Source: CAVUDO01 sp963740255
GTDB lineage: Bacteria; Actinomycetota; Actinomycetes; Mycobacteriales; Cryptosporangiaceae
Direction: 5' to 3'
Assembly (NCBI GenBank): GCA_963740255.1
Contig: CAVUDO010000006.1
Span: forward strand, 558,001 to 622,000
Length of the DNA stretch: 64,000 bases
In this document: positions 7,655 to 16,601 of the stretch, one piece after another
How the letters are laid out: every line of letters begins with the position of its first letter
Position numbering within the stretch: the stretch's first letter is position 1
Program-made: the position numbers and the translations under genes
The notes under the pieces: model-generated
Told to the model about the DNA's origin: nothing
Databases searched by the model: none
The model's input: the letters and a program-made list of their open reading frames with translations, nothing else

Positions 7655-7850
7655 CTATGCGCGTCTGAGGTCGCCCGCCCGCACCCGTTCCAGGCGCACG
7701 CCGTTGTCGAGGACCACGAGGTATACCTCCTGACCCCACGTCTCCGACGCCCCGGTCACCCGGCCACGGTCTCCCGCTGTAGCCCGAGCCAGAGGATGAG
7801 TGCACCGTCGTAGCAACCACGACGCCGTCGCCCTCGCGATAACCTCCCAT
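7655..7850 (-). pseudogene. Frameshifted small SH3-like protein
   Basis: From ATG 7850 one frame reads MGGYREGDGVVVATTVHSSS then GSGYSG; a second frame continues GDRGRVTGASETWGQEVYLV and VLDNGVRLERVRAGDL to a stop at 7655-7657. The joined product, about 65 aa, has the pattern of small SH3-like beta-barrels (G-x-x-G-x-V-T…VxLDNGxRLxxVxxxDL). A single-base change near 7778 would restore the frame. It is either a pseudogene or a sequencing error; no slippery motif argues for programmed shifting. The rest of 7858-8122 shows no gene. Confidence 0.4.
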
Positions 7851-8122
7851 GACCGAGCACCGTACCGGGACTGCGTCCGACCGGGCCGAGTCCGCCGCCC
7901 GCGCACCCGGTCCGCGCCTGGCCGCCCCCACGAACCGATGCCGCCAGAATGGTGCTGAGTGGACCCTCGCACGCAGCGGTTCCTCCGCTCGGCCGGGCCG
8001 GTGGTGCTGGGACGACACGTCGTGCTGCGCACCGGGCAACGCCGACCGGGCGCGCGAACTGCTCGCCGGTCGGTCCGCGGCGGACTGAGGTGCGGCCGGT
8101 CGGCTCCGGCACAATCAGCGGC

Positions 8123-8494
8123 ATGGCCGAGGACCCGCTGGTCGTGCTGCGCCGGTTGTGCCTGGACCTGCCCGAGACCACCGAGCGGCTCAGCCATGGC
8201 GAGCCCACCTGGTTCGTCCAGGGCAGGAAGACGTTCGTGACGTACGCGGACCGTCATCACGACGACCGGCTGGCGTTCTGGTGCGCGGCGCCGGCCGGGG
8301 TGCGGGACGCGCTCGTCGGGTCCGATCCGGACCGGTTCTTCGTCCCGCCCTACGTCGGGCACCGCGGCTGGCTGGGCGTCTGGCTGGACGTGCCGGTCGA
8401 CTGGGAGGAGCTGGCCGAGATCGTCGCCGACGCCTACCGGATGGTCGCGCCCAGGCGGCTGCTCGCCGACCTGGACGCCCGGGAAGCGCGGTGA
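8123..8494 (+). CDS. MmcQ/YjbR family protein
   Basis: 123 aa. The N-terminus LRRLCLDLPETTERLSHGEP, the middle WFVQGRKTFVTYADRHHDDR and the later YVGHRGWLGVWLDVPVDWEE are the signature of the MmcQ/YjbR (DUF419) family, small CyaY-like folds often called DNA-binding without firm proof. There is no Shine-Dalgarno before ATG 8123, but CACAAT (8110-8115) lies 7 nt upstream, which suggests a leaderless mRNA. It is a stand-alone gene. Confidence 0.85.
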   Translation: MAEDPLVVLRRLCLDLPETTERLSHGEPTWFVQGRKTFVTYADRHHDDRLAFWCAAPAGVRDALVGSDPDRFFVPPYVGHRGWLGVWLDVPVDWEELAEIVADAYRMVAPRRLLADLDAREAR

Positions 8495-8667
8495 CGAACG
8501 CCCGGGAGGACGGGTGGTCGTCCGCATCTGGCCGCCACCGCACGGACAGGGTGTGCCTCAGGACACCGGTAACGTCCTTGCGGGGCGCACCCGCACGGCG
8601 TAATGCTTGCGGTAAGCAACTATCGAACGTCCGCGGCCGAGGCTGTCGGTGCGTGAGGGGAGACAGC

Positions 8668-10257
8668 ATGTCCACCGCCGGCCCCGGCACGGCGACCCCC
8701 GCCCAACCCGAGACTCCGCGGCCGGTGCTCACCCCGCGGCAGATCCTGACCGTGATGGCCGCGCTGATGACCGGCATGCTGCTGGCGGCGCTCGACCAGA
8801 CGATCGTCTCCACCGCCCTGCCGACCATCGTCGGCAAGCTCGGCGGGCTGGACCACTACGCGTGGGTCGTCACCGCCTACCTGCTCACCTCGACCGCGTC
8901 GATGCCGCTCTACGGCAAGGTCTCCGACCTCTACGGCCGGCGGCCCGTGCTGCTGTTCGCGATCGCCACGTTCGTGGTCGGTTCCCTGCTCGCCGGACTG
9001 AGCCAGGAGATGTGGCAGCTCATCGCCACCCGGGCGATCCAGGGCGTCGGGGCCGGCGGCCTGATGACGATGGCGTTCACGATCATCAGCGACCTGGTCA
9101 GCCCCCGCGAGCGGGCAAAATACCAGGGGCTGTTCGGGGCGGTGTTCGGTCTGGCGTCGGTGGCCGGCCCGCTGGTCGGCGGCTACTTCGCCGACCACGA
9201 CTGGCGCTGGATCTTCTTCCTCAACCTGCCGCTGGGCATCCTCGCCCTGGTCACGGTGAGCGCGGTCCTGAAGATGCCGCACGTCCGCCGCGACCACCGG
9301 ATCGACTACCTGGGCGCCGGTCTGCTGGTGGGAGCGGTCAGCCTGGTGCTGCTCGCCCTGTCCTGGGGCGGCAAGGAGTACCCCTGGGACTCCTGGCAGA
9401 TCGTCGCCATCGGCGGCACGGGCGTCCTGCTCACCGGGCTCTTCGTCCTCTGGGAACGCCGGGCGTCCGAACCGATCCTGCCGCTTCGGCTGTTCAAGAG
9501 CCGGACGTTCGCGCTGGCCACGATGGGCAGCTTCGTCATCGGCGCGGCGATGTTCGGCGCGATCCTCTACATTCCGCTCTACCTGCAGATCGTCAAGGAG
9601 CAGACCGCCACCGCGTCCGGCCTGCTGCTGCTGCCGCTGATGGTGGGCATCATCGGCACCTCGATCGCCGGCGGGCGGGTGATCAGCCGGATCGGCCGCT
9701 ACAAGTGGTTCATGGTGGTCGGGTCGTGCGTCACCACGTTCGGCATCGGGCTGCACAGCCTGCTCCAGGTCGACACCCCGCTCTGGGAGGCGGGCCTGTT
9801 CATGTTCGTGGTCGGCATGGGGCTGGGCCTGCTGATGCAGCCGCTGGTGCTGGCGGCGCAGGACAGCCTGGCCCGCAGCGACCTCGGTGCCGGCACCTCG
9901 ACGGCGACCTTCGTGCGGACGCTGGGCGGCTCGGTGGGCGTGGCGGTGTTCGGTGCGGTGTTCAACAACCGGCTCACCCACTTCCTGGCGGACGCGCTGC
10001 CGGCCGGGGCCACGGGGCCGCGGATCGGACCGGAGAGCCTCGGCGACCCGACGTCGATCCTGGCCCTGCCGGATGCCGTGAAGGGTTTCGTCCAGGACGC
10101 GTTCGTCCAGTCCATCCACACGGTCTTCCTGGTGGGCATGGGCGTCGCGGCATTGGCCATCGTGGTGACGGTGCTGATGCCGGACGGCACGCTCGCCGGC
10201 CCGGACGACCGGCCGAAGTCCGCCGAGCAGGCCGAGGCCGAAGCCGCCCTGGTCTGA
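8668..10257 (+). CDS. MFS drug-efflux transporter, DHA2 (EmrB/QacA) family
   Basis: 529 aa, the usual DHA2 length, with 14 predicted membrane segments. The first helix region carries LLAALDQTIVSTALPTIVGK, the D-x-T(V/I)VNVALP-type motif D1; motif A is GKVSDLYGRR; motif C-like GLASVAGPLVGGYFADHDWR marks a drug/proton antiporter. It should export hydrophobic drugs or cationic compounds across the cytoplasmic membrane in exchange for protons. The start at ATG 8668 has GGGGAGA (8657-8663) upstream; the frame is open much further upstream but without transporter features. No TetR or MarR regulator is adjacent. Confidence 0.92.
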   Translation: MSTAGPGTATPAQPETPRPVLTPRQILTVMAALMTGMLLAALDQTIVSTALPTIVGKLGGLDHYAWVVTAYLLTSTASMPLYGKVSDLYGRRPVLLFAIATFVVGSLLAGLSQEMWQLIATRAIQGVGAGGLMTMAFTIISDLVSPRERAKYQGLFGAVFGLASVAGPLVGGYFADHDWRWIFFLNLPLGILALVTVSAVLKMPHVRRDHRIDYLGAGLLVGAVSLVLLALSWGGKEYPWDSWQIVAIGGTGVLLTGLFVLWERRASEPILPLRLFKSRTFALATMGSFVIGAAMFGAILYIPLYLQIVKEQTATASGLLLLPLMVGIIGTSIAGGRVISRIGRYKWFMVVGSCVTTFGIGLHSLLQVDTPLWEAGLFMFVVGMGLGLLMQPLVLAAQDSLARSDLGAGTSTATFVRTLGGSVGVAVFGAVFNNRLTHFLADALPAGATGPRIGPESLGDPTSILALPDAVKGFVQDAFVQSIHTVFLVGMGVAALAIVVTVLMPDGTLAGPDDRPKSAEQAEAEAALV

Positions 10258-10357
10258 GGTCCATGCTCCGAGTCCCCGGCCGGGTCGGAGGCGGCCGGCG
10301 CGGCGCCCCGCTGGGTGGCGGCAGGCGGCAGGCGCCGGCGGCGGCTAGTTTCGCGCC

Positions 10358-11599
10358 ATGGGTGAGAGCGCGGTCGTGTGGTTCCGCCGCGACCTGCGGG
10401 TGGCCGACCAGCCCATTTTTCTCGCGGCCGCGGCGGCGGCGCCCCGCTCGCTCGGCCTGTTCGTGCTCGACCCGGCGTTGCTCGACCCGGCCGGACCGGC
10501 CCGACGGACGTTCCTGTACCGCAGCCTGCGGGCGCTCGACCGGGCGCTCGACGGGCGGCTGCTGGTGGTGCGCAGCGGCTCGCCCTACGCGGTGGCGCCC
10601 GGACGGGTGCGCAAGCAGGACGGGAGCGCCTACCAGGTGTTCACGCCGTTCCGGCGGGCCTGGGCCGACCACGGCTGGCGCCGGCCAGCCGACACGCAGT
10701 CATCCACCGTGGACTGGATCGGTCCGGCGGAGCCGGGCGGCGGGCCGCGTGCCGTCCCGATCCCGGACGACGAGTCCGTCGACGCCGCGCTGCCCGACGC
10801 CGGCGAGCGGGCCGCCCGCCGCCGGTGGACGGCGTTCCTGTCCGACGCCGTCGACCGTTACGACGAGGACCGGAACCGGCCCGGCACCGACGGCACGTCG
10901 CGGATGTCGCCGTACCTGAAGTTCGGACTGATCCACCCGCGGACGATGCTCGCCGACCTGGCGTCGCGTCGGTCGAAGGCCGCCGAGACCTACCGCACCG
11001 AACTGGCCTGGCGCGAGTTCTACGCCGACGTCCTGTTCCGCCGCCCCGACTCGGCCCGGTGCCACTACGACAAGGCGTTCGACGCCCTGCCGGTCGCGTC
11101 GGGCACCGCGGCGCGGCAGGCGTTCGACGCGTGGCGCAACGGCCGCACCGGGTTCCCGATCGTGGACGCCGGGATGCGGCAGCTGCGCGAGCAGGCCTGG
11201 ATGCACAACCGGGTGCGGATGGTCGTGGCGAGTTTCCTGGTCAAGGACCTGCACCTGCCCTGGTGGTGGGGCGCGCGGCACTTCATGCGCCTGCTCGTCG
11301 ACGGCGACCTCGCGTCCAACCAGCACGGCTGGCAGTGGACCGCCGGCAGCGGCACCGACGCGGCGCCCTACGTCCGGGTGTTCAACCCCGTCGCGCAGGG
11401 GGAGCGGTTCGACCCCGACGGCGACTACGTGCGGACGTTCGTGCCGGAGCTGCGCGGCATCGCGGGCAGGGCGGTGCACCAGCCGTGGGCACTGCCGGAC
11501 GGTCTCCCGGCCGGCTACCCGGCTCCGATCGTGGACCACCGGGCCGAACGCGCCGACGCCCTCGCCCGCTACGAGCTGGTCAGGACGGCTCGTCGCTGA
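10358..11599 (+). CDS. phr: Deoxyribodipyrimidine photolyase
   Basis: 413 aa class-I photolyase/cryptochrome. The antenna domain starts VVWFRRDLRVADQPIF. The FAD-binding helical domain contains TSRMSPYLKFGLIHPRT, ELAWREFYADVLFRRP, PIVDAGMRQLREQAWMHNRV and WWGARHFMRLLVDGDLASNQ, with the Asn/Trp/Arg residues that hold FAD and the damaged base, and conserved Trp residues of the electron-transfer chain. It should repair UV cyclobutane dimers in DNA with blue light. No Shine-Dalgarno precedes ATG 10358; TAGTTT (10346-10351) 6 nt upstream fits a leaderless transcript. The gene stands alone between the efflux pump and the convergent pyrophosphatase. Confidence 0.92.
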   Translation: MGESAVVWFRRDLRVADQPIFLAAAAAAPRSLGLFVLDPALLDPAGPARRTFLYRSLRALDRALDGRLLVVRSGSPYAVAPGRVRKQDGSAYQVFTPFRRAWADHGWRRPADTQSSTVDWIGPAEPGGGPRAVPIPDDESVDAALPDAGERAARRRWTAFLSDAVDRYDEDRNRPGTDGTSRMSPYLKFGLIHPRTMLADLASRRSKAAETYRTELAWREFYADVLFRRPDSARCHYDKAFDALPVASGTAARQAFDAWRNGRTGFPIVDAGMRQLREQAWMHNRVRMVVASFLVKDLHLPWWWGARHFMRLLVDGDLASNQHGWQWTAGSGTDAAPYVRVFNPVAQGERFDPDGDYVRTFVPELRGIAGRAVHQPWALPDGLPAGYPAPIVDHRAERADALARYELVRTARR

Positions 11600-11647
11600 C
11601 CCGCGGCCGCGCTGACCAGCAGACCGGGGCCAGCCGGCGGGCGAGGC

Positions 11648-12181
11648 TCAGCCGGTGGGCGGGTGCGCCGCGGCCGGGCCGTCGCCAGGGTCGTCCGCCG
11701 GAGCCGGCCTGGCCCGTTCCCAGGACGCCTTGATCTCCTCCTCCGCCGCCTCGCGGCCGACCCAGGTGGCACCCTGCACCGACTTGCCCGGCTCCAGGTC
11801 CTTGTAGACCTCGAAGAAGTGCTGGATCTCCAGCCGGTCGAACTTGGGCAGGTGGTGGATGTCGCGCAGGTGCTCCTGGCGCGGGTCGTTGGCCGGGACG
11901 CAGAGCACCTTGTCGTCCGGCCCCTTCTCGTCGGTCATCCGGAACATGCCGATCGCCCGGCAGAGGATCAGGCAACCGGGGAACGTCGGTGCGGACAGCA
12001 GCACCAGGGCGTCCAGCGGGTCGCCGTCCTGGCCGAGGGTGCCCTCGATGAACCCGTAGTCGGCGGGGTACTGGGTGGCGGTGAACAGCGTGCGGTCCAG
12101 CCTGATCCGGCCGGAGTGGTGGTCCACCTCGTACTTGTTGCGCTCGCCCTTGGGGATCTCGATCGTCACGTCGAACTCCAC
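11648..12181 (-). CDS. ppa: Inorganic pyrophosphatase (family I)
   Basis: 177 aa, the normal length of soluble family-I enzymes. Motifs: EIPKGERNKYEVDH near the N-terminus, YPADYGFIEGTLGQDGDPLD with the metal-binding Asp triad, and later KGPDDKV and HFFEVYKDLEPGK. It hydrolyses PPi to two phosphates in the cytosol and pulls biosynthetic reactions forward. GTG 12181 is chosen because GAGG lies 6 nt upstream and homologues begin (M)EFDVTIEIPKG; an ATG four codons upstream has no Shine-Dalgarno. It is divergent from dacB, an order I know from other actinobacteria. Confidence 0.93.
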   Translation of the reverse strand: MEFDVTIEIPKGERNKYEVDHHSGRIRLDRTLFTATQYPADYGFIEGTLGQDGDPLDALVLLSAPTFPGCLILCRAIGMFRMTDEKGPDDKVLCVPANDPRQEHLRDIHHLPKFDRLEIQHFFEVYKDLEPGKSVQGATWVGREAAEEEIKASWERARPAPADDPGDGPAAAHPPTG

Positions 12182-12281
12182 GCTGCACCTCATCGCCGGT
12201 GGTGGACCGCTGGCCGGACACGCGCTGGCATGCCCCAGATAGTCTCGCCCACGTCGACCGACCGGGATCGAAGAGGTGACC

Positions 12282-13679
12282 ATGCCGCGCGGACGTTGGG
12301 CATGGCTCGCCCTGTGCTGGGTGATGACGTTCGTTCTGGCTGTCGGTGTGGGCTGGATGAGCCTCGGCGGAGCCGACGGCGCCCGCGAACGCCGGGTGAC
12401 GCGGGGGCTGTTGACGCCCCGGGTGGCCGGCGGGCCGGCGTTCGGCTCCCCGCAGCCGGTGCTGGCGGCCGACAGCTCCGCGGGCGTGGTGCCCACCGGG
12501 AACGGCGTCTCCGCCGCCCTCGGCCCGCTGCTCGGCGACGCGAGGCTGGGGCCCCGGGTGGCGGTGTCGATACGCGACGCGGAGAGCGGCGCGATGCTGT
12601 TCGGCCAGCGGGACACCGAGCTGGTGGCCCCCGCGTCCACGTCCAAGCTGGTCACCGCGGCGACGATCCTGGCCGCCCGCGGCCCGTACCACCGGTTCAC
12701 CACCCGGGTGGTGGCCGGCGCGGAGGCCGGCGAGGTGGTACTGATCGGCGGCGGCGACCCGACGCTCGCGCTCGGGCCCACGGGCAGCTACGTCGGCGCG
12801 GCCCGGCTCGACCTGCTGGCCGCGCAGGTCCGGAAGGCCGCCGGTGGGCCGGTCACCCGGGTGGTGGTGGACACCTCGCTGTTCAGCGGCCCGACCACCG
12901 GCCCGGGATGGGGGGCCGGTGACGTCTCGGGGGGCTTCGTCGCCCCGGTGTACGCGCTCACCGTCAACGGCGGCCGGCTCAAGCCGGTGAAGGCCGCCAC
13001 GGCGGCGCGCACCTCGGAGCCCGACCTCTTCGCCGGCCGCGCGTTCGCCCGCCTGCTCGGTGCGCCGGACGCGGAGGTCGAGCGCGGCACCGCGACGCCG
13101 TTGGCCCGCCAGCTCGGCGTGCTGGAGTCGCCGCCGGTGCTCGACCTGGTCGAACGGATGCTCACGGCCTCGGACAACGTCATCGCCGAGTCGCTGGCCC
13201 GCCACGTGGCGGTGGCCAGGAAGCTGCCGCCCACGTTCACGGGTGCCGTCGACGCCGCCAAGGCGGTGCTCACCGAGATCGGTGTCGACCCGGCGACCGA
13301 CCGCCTGGCCGACGGCAGCGGGCTCTCGGCCGACAACCGGATCACCACCAACCTCCTCGCCAGGCTGCTCGTGCTGGCGGCCGACCCGGACCATCCGGAA
13401 CTGCGGGGCGTGCTCACCGGCCTCCCGGTGGCGTCGTACAGCGGCACGCTGGCCAACCGCTTCGGCGTGGGCGGCCCCGACGACGGGGTCGGGACCGTGC
13501 GGGCGAAGACCGGCACGCTCACCGGCGTGAGCGCGCTGGCCGGCGTCGTGCGCACCGTCGAGGGCCGGGTACTGGTCTTCGTCGCCGTGGCCGACCGGGT
13601 ACCGGCCGGCGGCCGGGCCGGCGCGGAGGCGGCCCTCGACCGGATCGGCGCCACGCTGGCGGGCTGCCGCTGCGCCTGA
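12282..13679 (+). CDS. dacB: D-alanyl-D-alanine carboxypeptidase/endopeptidase (PBP4, class C)
   Basis: 465 aa, secreted: a membrane-spanning signal AWLALCWVMTFVLAVGVGW follows the first few residues. The penicillin-binding motifs are all present: SxxK as STSKL (about residue 112), SxN as SDN (about 300) and KTG (about 410). It should trim or cleave peptidoglycan stem peptides outside the membrane. ATG 12282 has GAGG 5 nt upstream; a GTG two codons earlier is possible. It heads the conserved dacB – DUF2342 – tilS – hpt – ftsH order. Confidence 0.92.
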   Translation: MPRGRWAWLALCWVMTFVLAVGVGWMSLGGADGARERRVTRGLLTPRVAGGPAFGSPQPVLAADSSAGVVPTGNGVSAALGPLLGDARLGPRVAVSIRDAESGAMLFGQRDTELVAPASTSKLVTAATILAARGPYHRFTTRVVAGAEAGEVVLIGGGDPTLALGPTGSYVGAARLDLLAAQVRKAAGGPVTRVVVDTSLFSGPTTGPGWGAGDVSGGFVAPVYALTVNGGRLKPVKAATAARTSEPDLFAGRAFARLLGAPDAEVERGTATPLARQLGVLESPPVLDLVERMLTASDNVIAESLARHVAVARKLPPTFTGAVDAAKAVLTEIGVDPATDRLADGSGLSADNRITTNLLARLLVLAADPDHPELRGVLTGLPVASYSGTLANRFGVGGPDDGVGTVRAKTGTLTGVSALAGVVRTVEGRVLVFVAVADRVPAGGRAGAEAALDRIGATLAGCRCA

Positions 13680-13762
13680 GCGTCGCCCTGTGTGGTCATT
13701 GGGCTGCGCCCCGCTCTGCGCGATGGCCGTCGGCGCGCGGCCGAAGTCCGTACGGTGGAGTG

Positions 13763-14878
13763 ATGACGACGCAGATGGTGGACTGGGATCTGGCGGTGAC
13801 CACGGCGGGCGCGCTGGCCAAGGGCGGCCCGCGGGTGACGGCGACGGAGGCCGGCGACGTGGTGGCCGATCTGCGCCGTCTCGCCGACCTCGCCGAGGGG
13901 CACGTCCGCGACTACACCGGGCTGCGTACCCCGGACGGCGCCCCGCCGGTGCGGGTGGTCGACCGGCGGGACTGGGTGAGCGCCAACGTGGACGGCCTCC
14001 GGACCGTCATCGGCCCGCTGGTGGAACGGCTCTCCGACAAGCGCGGCGGCCAGCCGGAGCCGACCGGCCTGGTGGGGGTGCTCAACGACGGCATCGGCAC
14101 GGCCGCACGGGCATTCGGGGCCAAGGCGAGCGGCGTCCAGGCCGGGACGATCTTCGCGTACCTGTCCACCAAAGTGCTCGGCCAGTACGAGGTGTTCTCC
14201 GGTGCGCCCGGCGAGCTGCTCCTGGTCGCGCCCAACATCGTCGAGGTCGAGCGCAAGCTGGACGCCGACCCCACCGACTTCCGGCTCTGGGTGTGCCTGC
14301 ACGAGGTGACCCACCGGGCCCAGTTCACCGCCGTCCCGTGGCTGCGCCAGCACTTCCTCGACGAGGTGAACGCGTTCGTCGACGCCACCGACCTCGACGG
14401 CGGGGCGCTGGCCGAGCGGCTGCGCCGTGCCGTGGACGCGGTGTCGGACGCGATCCGCAACCCGGACTCCCGGGCGTCGGTGATCGACCTGATCCAGACA
14501 CCCGGCCAGAAGGCCGTGGTGGACCGCATCACGGCGCTGATGACGCTGGTGGAGGGGCATGCCGAGTTCGTCATGGACGGTGTCGGCCCGACGGTCGTGC
14601 CGTCGGTGGAGCGCATCCGGGCGAAGTTCAACGCCCGCCGGGTGGCCCGCAACCCGGTCGAGAAGGTGTTGCGCCGGCTGCTCGGCGTCGAGGTGAAAAT
14701 GCGCCAGTACGCCGAGGGTCGGACGTTCGTCGCGGCCGTGGTCGACCGGGTCGGCATGACGGGGTTCAACCAGATCTGGACGTCGAAGGAGACGCTGCCG
14801 CGGCCCGGGGAGATCGCCGATCCGGACGCCTGGGTGGCCCGCGTCCACCAGGGCACCCCGGAGCCCGAGGAGTCTTGA
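13763..14878 (+). CDS. Zinc-dependent metalloprotease-like protein, DUF2342
   Basis: 371 aa. The zinc-binding motif HEVTH lies in VCLHEVTHRAQFTAVPWLR (about residue 195), with a downstream ALMTLVEGHAEFVMD that supplies a third ligand in this family (DUF2342, often described as coenzyme-F420-associated or zinc-dependent metalloprotease). There is no signal peptide, so it is cytosolic; the substrate is unknown. The family sits between dacB and tilS across actinobacteria, as here. ATG 13763 is chosen; TACGGT (13751-13756) lies 6 nt upstream, so the message may be leaderless. It ends 1 nt before tilS begins. Confidence 0.88.
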   Translation: MTTQMVDWDLAVTTAGALAKGGPRVTATEAGDVVADLRRLADLAEGHVRDYTGLRTPDGAPPVRVVDRRDWVSANVDGLRTVIGPLVERLSDKRGGQPEPTGLVGVLNDGIGTAARAFGAKASGVQAGTIFAYLSTKVLGQYEVFSGAPGELLLVAPNIVEVERKLDADPTDFRLWVCLHEVTHRAQFTAVPWLRQHFLDEVNAFVDATDLDGGALAERLRRAVDAVSDAIRNPDSRASVIDLIQTPGQKAVVDRITALMTLVEGHAEFVMDGVGPTVVPSVERIRAKFNARRVARNPVEKVLRRLLGVEVKMRQYAEGRTFVAAVVDRVGMTGFNQIWTSKETLPRPGEIADPDAWVARVHQGTPEPEES

Positions 14879-14879
14879 G

Positions 14880-15845
14880 ATGGCCGGCCCGCCCCCCGCG
14901 GTGGCCGCGGTGCGGGTGGCGGTTCGTCGCGGCGTGGGCGACCTCGCGCCGGGCGGGCTGGTGCTGGCCGCGTGCTCGGGCGGAGCCGATTCGGCGGCGC
15001 TGGCGGCCGCGCTGGCGTTCGAGGCGCCGCGGGCGGGGCTCCGGGCCGGTCTGCTCACCGTCGACCACGGCCTGCAGGACGGTTCGGCCGCGCGGGCGGC
15101 GGCCGTGGCCGACTGGGGCGCGGGCCTGGGTCTGGCCCCGGCCGAGGTGCTGACCGCCGCGGTGGGCACCGCCGGAGGACCCGAGGCCGCCGCACGCACG
15201 GCCCGGTACGCCGTCCTCGGCGCCGCCGCCGTCCGCCTGGACGCGGCGGCGGTGCTGCTCGGCCACACCCGGGACGACCAGGCCGAGACGGTGTTGCTGG
15301 GGCTGTCGCGGGGGTCGGGGGCGCGGAGCCTGGCGGGGATGGCCGAACGGCGGGGGATCTACCGCAGGCCGCTGCTCGCCGTGCCCCGCACGACCACCCG
15401 GGCCGCGTGCGCCGAGGCGGCGTTGCCGTGCTGGGACGACCCGCACAACACCGATCCCGGCTACGCCCGGGCCCGGGTGCGGGCCCTGCTGCCGGCCCTG
15501 GAGGAGGCAGCCGGCGGGGGGCTGGTGGCGGGGCTCGCCCGCAGCGCGCGCCAGCTCCGGGCCGACGCCGATCTGCTGGACGCGCTCGCGGTCGGGCTCG
15601 CCGCGGAGGTCACCGGCCCGGACGGCAGCCTCGACGCCGCGGCGCTGGCCGCCGCGCCGGCCGCCCTGCGCACCCGGGTGCTGCACGCCTGGATCCTCGA
15701 CCGGGGCGCCCGTGCCGGCGCCGTGACCGCCGCCCACGTCGAGGCCGTCGAGGCGCTGGTCACCCGCTGGACCGGCCAGGGACCGGCGCACCTGCCGGGC
15801 GGCGTCGCGGTCGCCCGCGTCGCCGGCCGCCTCCGCCGCACCTGA
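14880..15845 (+). CDS. tilS: tRNA(Ile)-lysidine synthase
   Basis: 321 aa. The N-type ATP pyrophosphatase P-loop is SGGADS (about residues 34-39), with LLTVDHGLQDGS and LGHTRDDQAETVLLGLSRGS, both TilS signatures. The enzyme converts C34 of tRNA-Ile(CAU) to lysidine so that it reads AUA. The protein is short of the C-terminal extensions of enteric enzymes, which is normal for actinobacteria. The ATG at 14880 is 1 nt past the metalloprotease stop, so translation is coupled. In most relatives hpt follows directly; here about 2.6 kb is inserted. Confidence 0.94.
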   Translation: MAGPPPAVAAVRVAVRRGVGDLAPGGLVLAACSGGADSAALAAALAFEAPRAGLRAGLLTVDHGLQDGSAARAAAVADWGAGLGLAPAEVLTAAVGTAGGPEAAARTARYAVLGAAAVRLDAAAVLLGHTRDDQAETVLLGLSRGSGARSLAGMAERRGIYRRPLLAVPRTTTRAACAEAALPCWDDPHNTDPGYARARVRALLPALEEAAGGGLVAGLARSARQLRADADLLDALAVGLAAEVTGPDGSLDAAALAAAPAALRTRVLHAWILDRGARAGAVTAAHVEAVEALVTRWTGQGPAHLPGGVAVARVAGRLRRT

Positions 15846-16031
15846 CCAACCCGTGCGGCCGTAACGGTCGGGGTGGGCTCGTTCGGCGGAGTGCCGGTTT
15901 CGGTCGAGTTGACTTGTGCGCCGAGGTCGGTGGAGGTCGTCGGGGTCCGGCCCGGTCACGCGGTACTCCTTGGGCACGGCCGAAGCGGGCAGGACTCTGA
16001 GGTCGGCCACCCGCCCCGGCCGTGGGCTCAT
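15846..16031 (-). other. Possible truncated ORF coupled to the resolvase-like gene
   Basis: On the minus strand an ATG at 16031 overlaps the resolvase-like stop as ATGA and opens MSPRPGRVADLRVLPASAVP followed by KEYRVTGPDPDDLHRPRRTS, with plausible coding composition. The frame has no stop in the intergenic space and runs into the antisense of tilS, so a complete gene cannot be drawn. It may be a gene truncated at the junction of an inserted segment. Confidence 0.25.
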
Positions 16032-16402
16032 GAGCCGGGCTGCGTTGGTACGCCCGGATCCTCCGAGGCGTACTGCCGGCGCAGCGGGGCACGGTCGGAG
16101 TCGGCGAAGTACATCCGGCCGCCGGCCTCCTCGACCAGTCGGACCAGGGCTTCCTGTACGTGCGGAACCGGTGAGAGGTGTTCGGCCGAGGGGATGAGTA
16201 CGCCGCTGGCCCGACCTGCGTGCAGGTCGTCCAGGGCGGCGAGGAATCCGGGTCGGCGGGCCTGACCGGGCTCGGCCGGGTCGTCGCGGTGGATGCGTTT
16301 CATGCCCAGGTCGTGCCGGGTCGCGTAGCCGATGATCGCCCCGTCGGCCGCGCCCGGCCGTTCGCCCGGCGCGGGCCGCACATACCCCACGACAGTTGTC
16401 AC
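16028..16402 (-). CDS. Degenerate serine-recombinase-like protein
   Basis: 124 aa. It begins VTTVVGYVRPAPGERPGAAD, which mimics the GYVRVSTxxQ start of resolvase/invertase N-terminal domains, then IIGYATRHDLGMKRIHRDDP, GFLAALDDLHAGRASGVLIP and HVQEALVRLVEEAGGRMYFA, matching the core strand-helix pattern. The catalytic Ser is absent (Pro in its place) and there is no DNA-binding domain, so recombinase activity is not expected. GTG 16402 is chosen by homology to the family start; a weak GGCGGA precedes it. Such stand-alone resolvase-like domains occur in actinobacteria with unknown roles. It lies in the segment inserted between tilS and hpt. Confidence 0.55.
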   Translation of the reverse strand: MTTVVGYVRPAPGERPGAADGAIIGYATRHDLGMKRIHRDDPAEPGQARRPGFLAALDDLHAGRASGVLIPSAEHLSPVPHVQEALVRLVEEAGGRMYFADSDRAPLRRQYASEDPGVPTQPGS

Positions 16403-16559
16403 GGCGTCCGCCGCCCATTGGCAAGCCTGACCCGGTGGCGCACGACCGTGCGCCCCCGAGGTGCCCGACACCACAGCCGCGACGGCAGGCCGCTGTCGGT
16501 CAACGAATCGTTCTGGTCCTGTGCCATGGGGCGGACGTTACGAGTGACCTGCGTTCATG

Positions 16560-16580
16560 GGTCGCACAGAATGTGCGACC
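16560..16580. promoter_or_regulatory. Perfect 9-bp inverted repeat upstream of the XRE gene
   Basis: GGTCGCACA (16560-16568), GAA, TGTGCGACC (16572-16580). It ends 54 nt before the XRE start codon. The short odd spacer favours an operator over a terminator. The XRE protein itself is the obvious candidate ligand. Confidence 0.55.
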
Positions 16581-16601
16581 TCCTGTTGGCTACGCTCCGA
16601 A

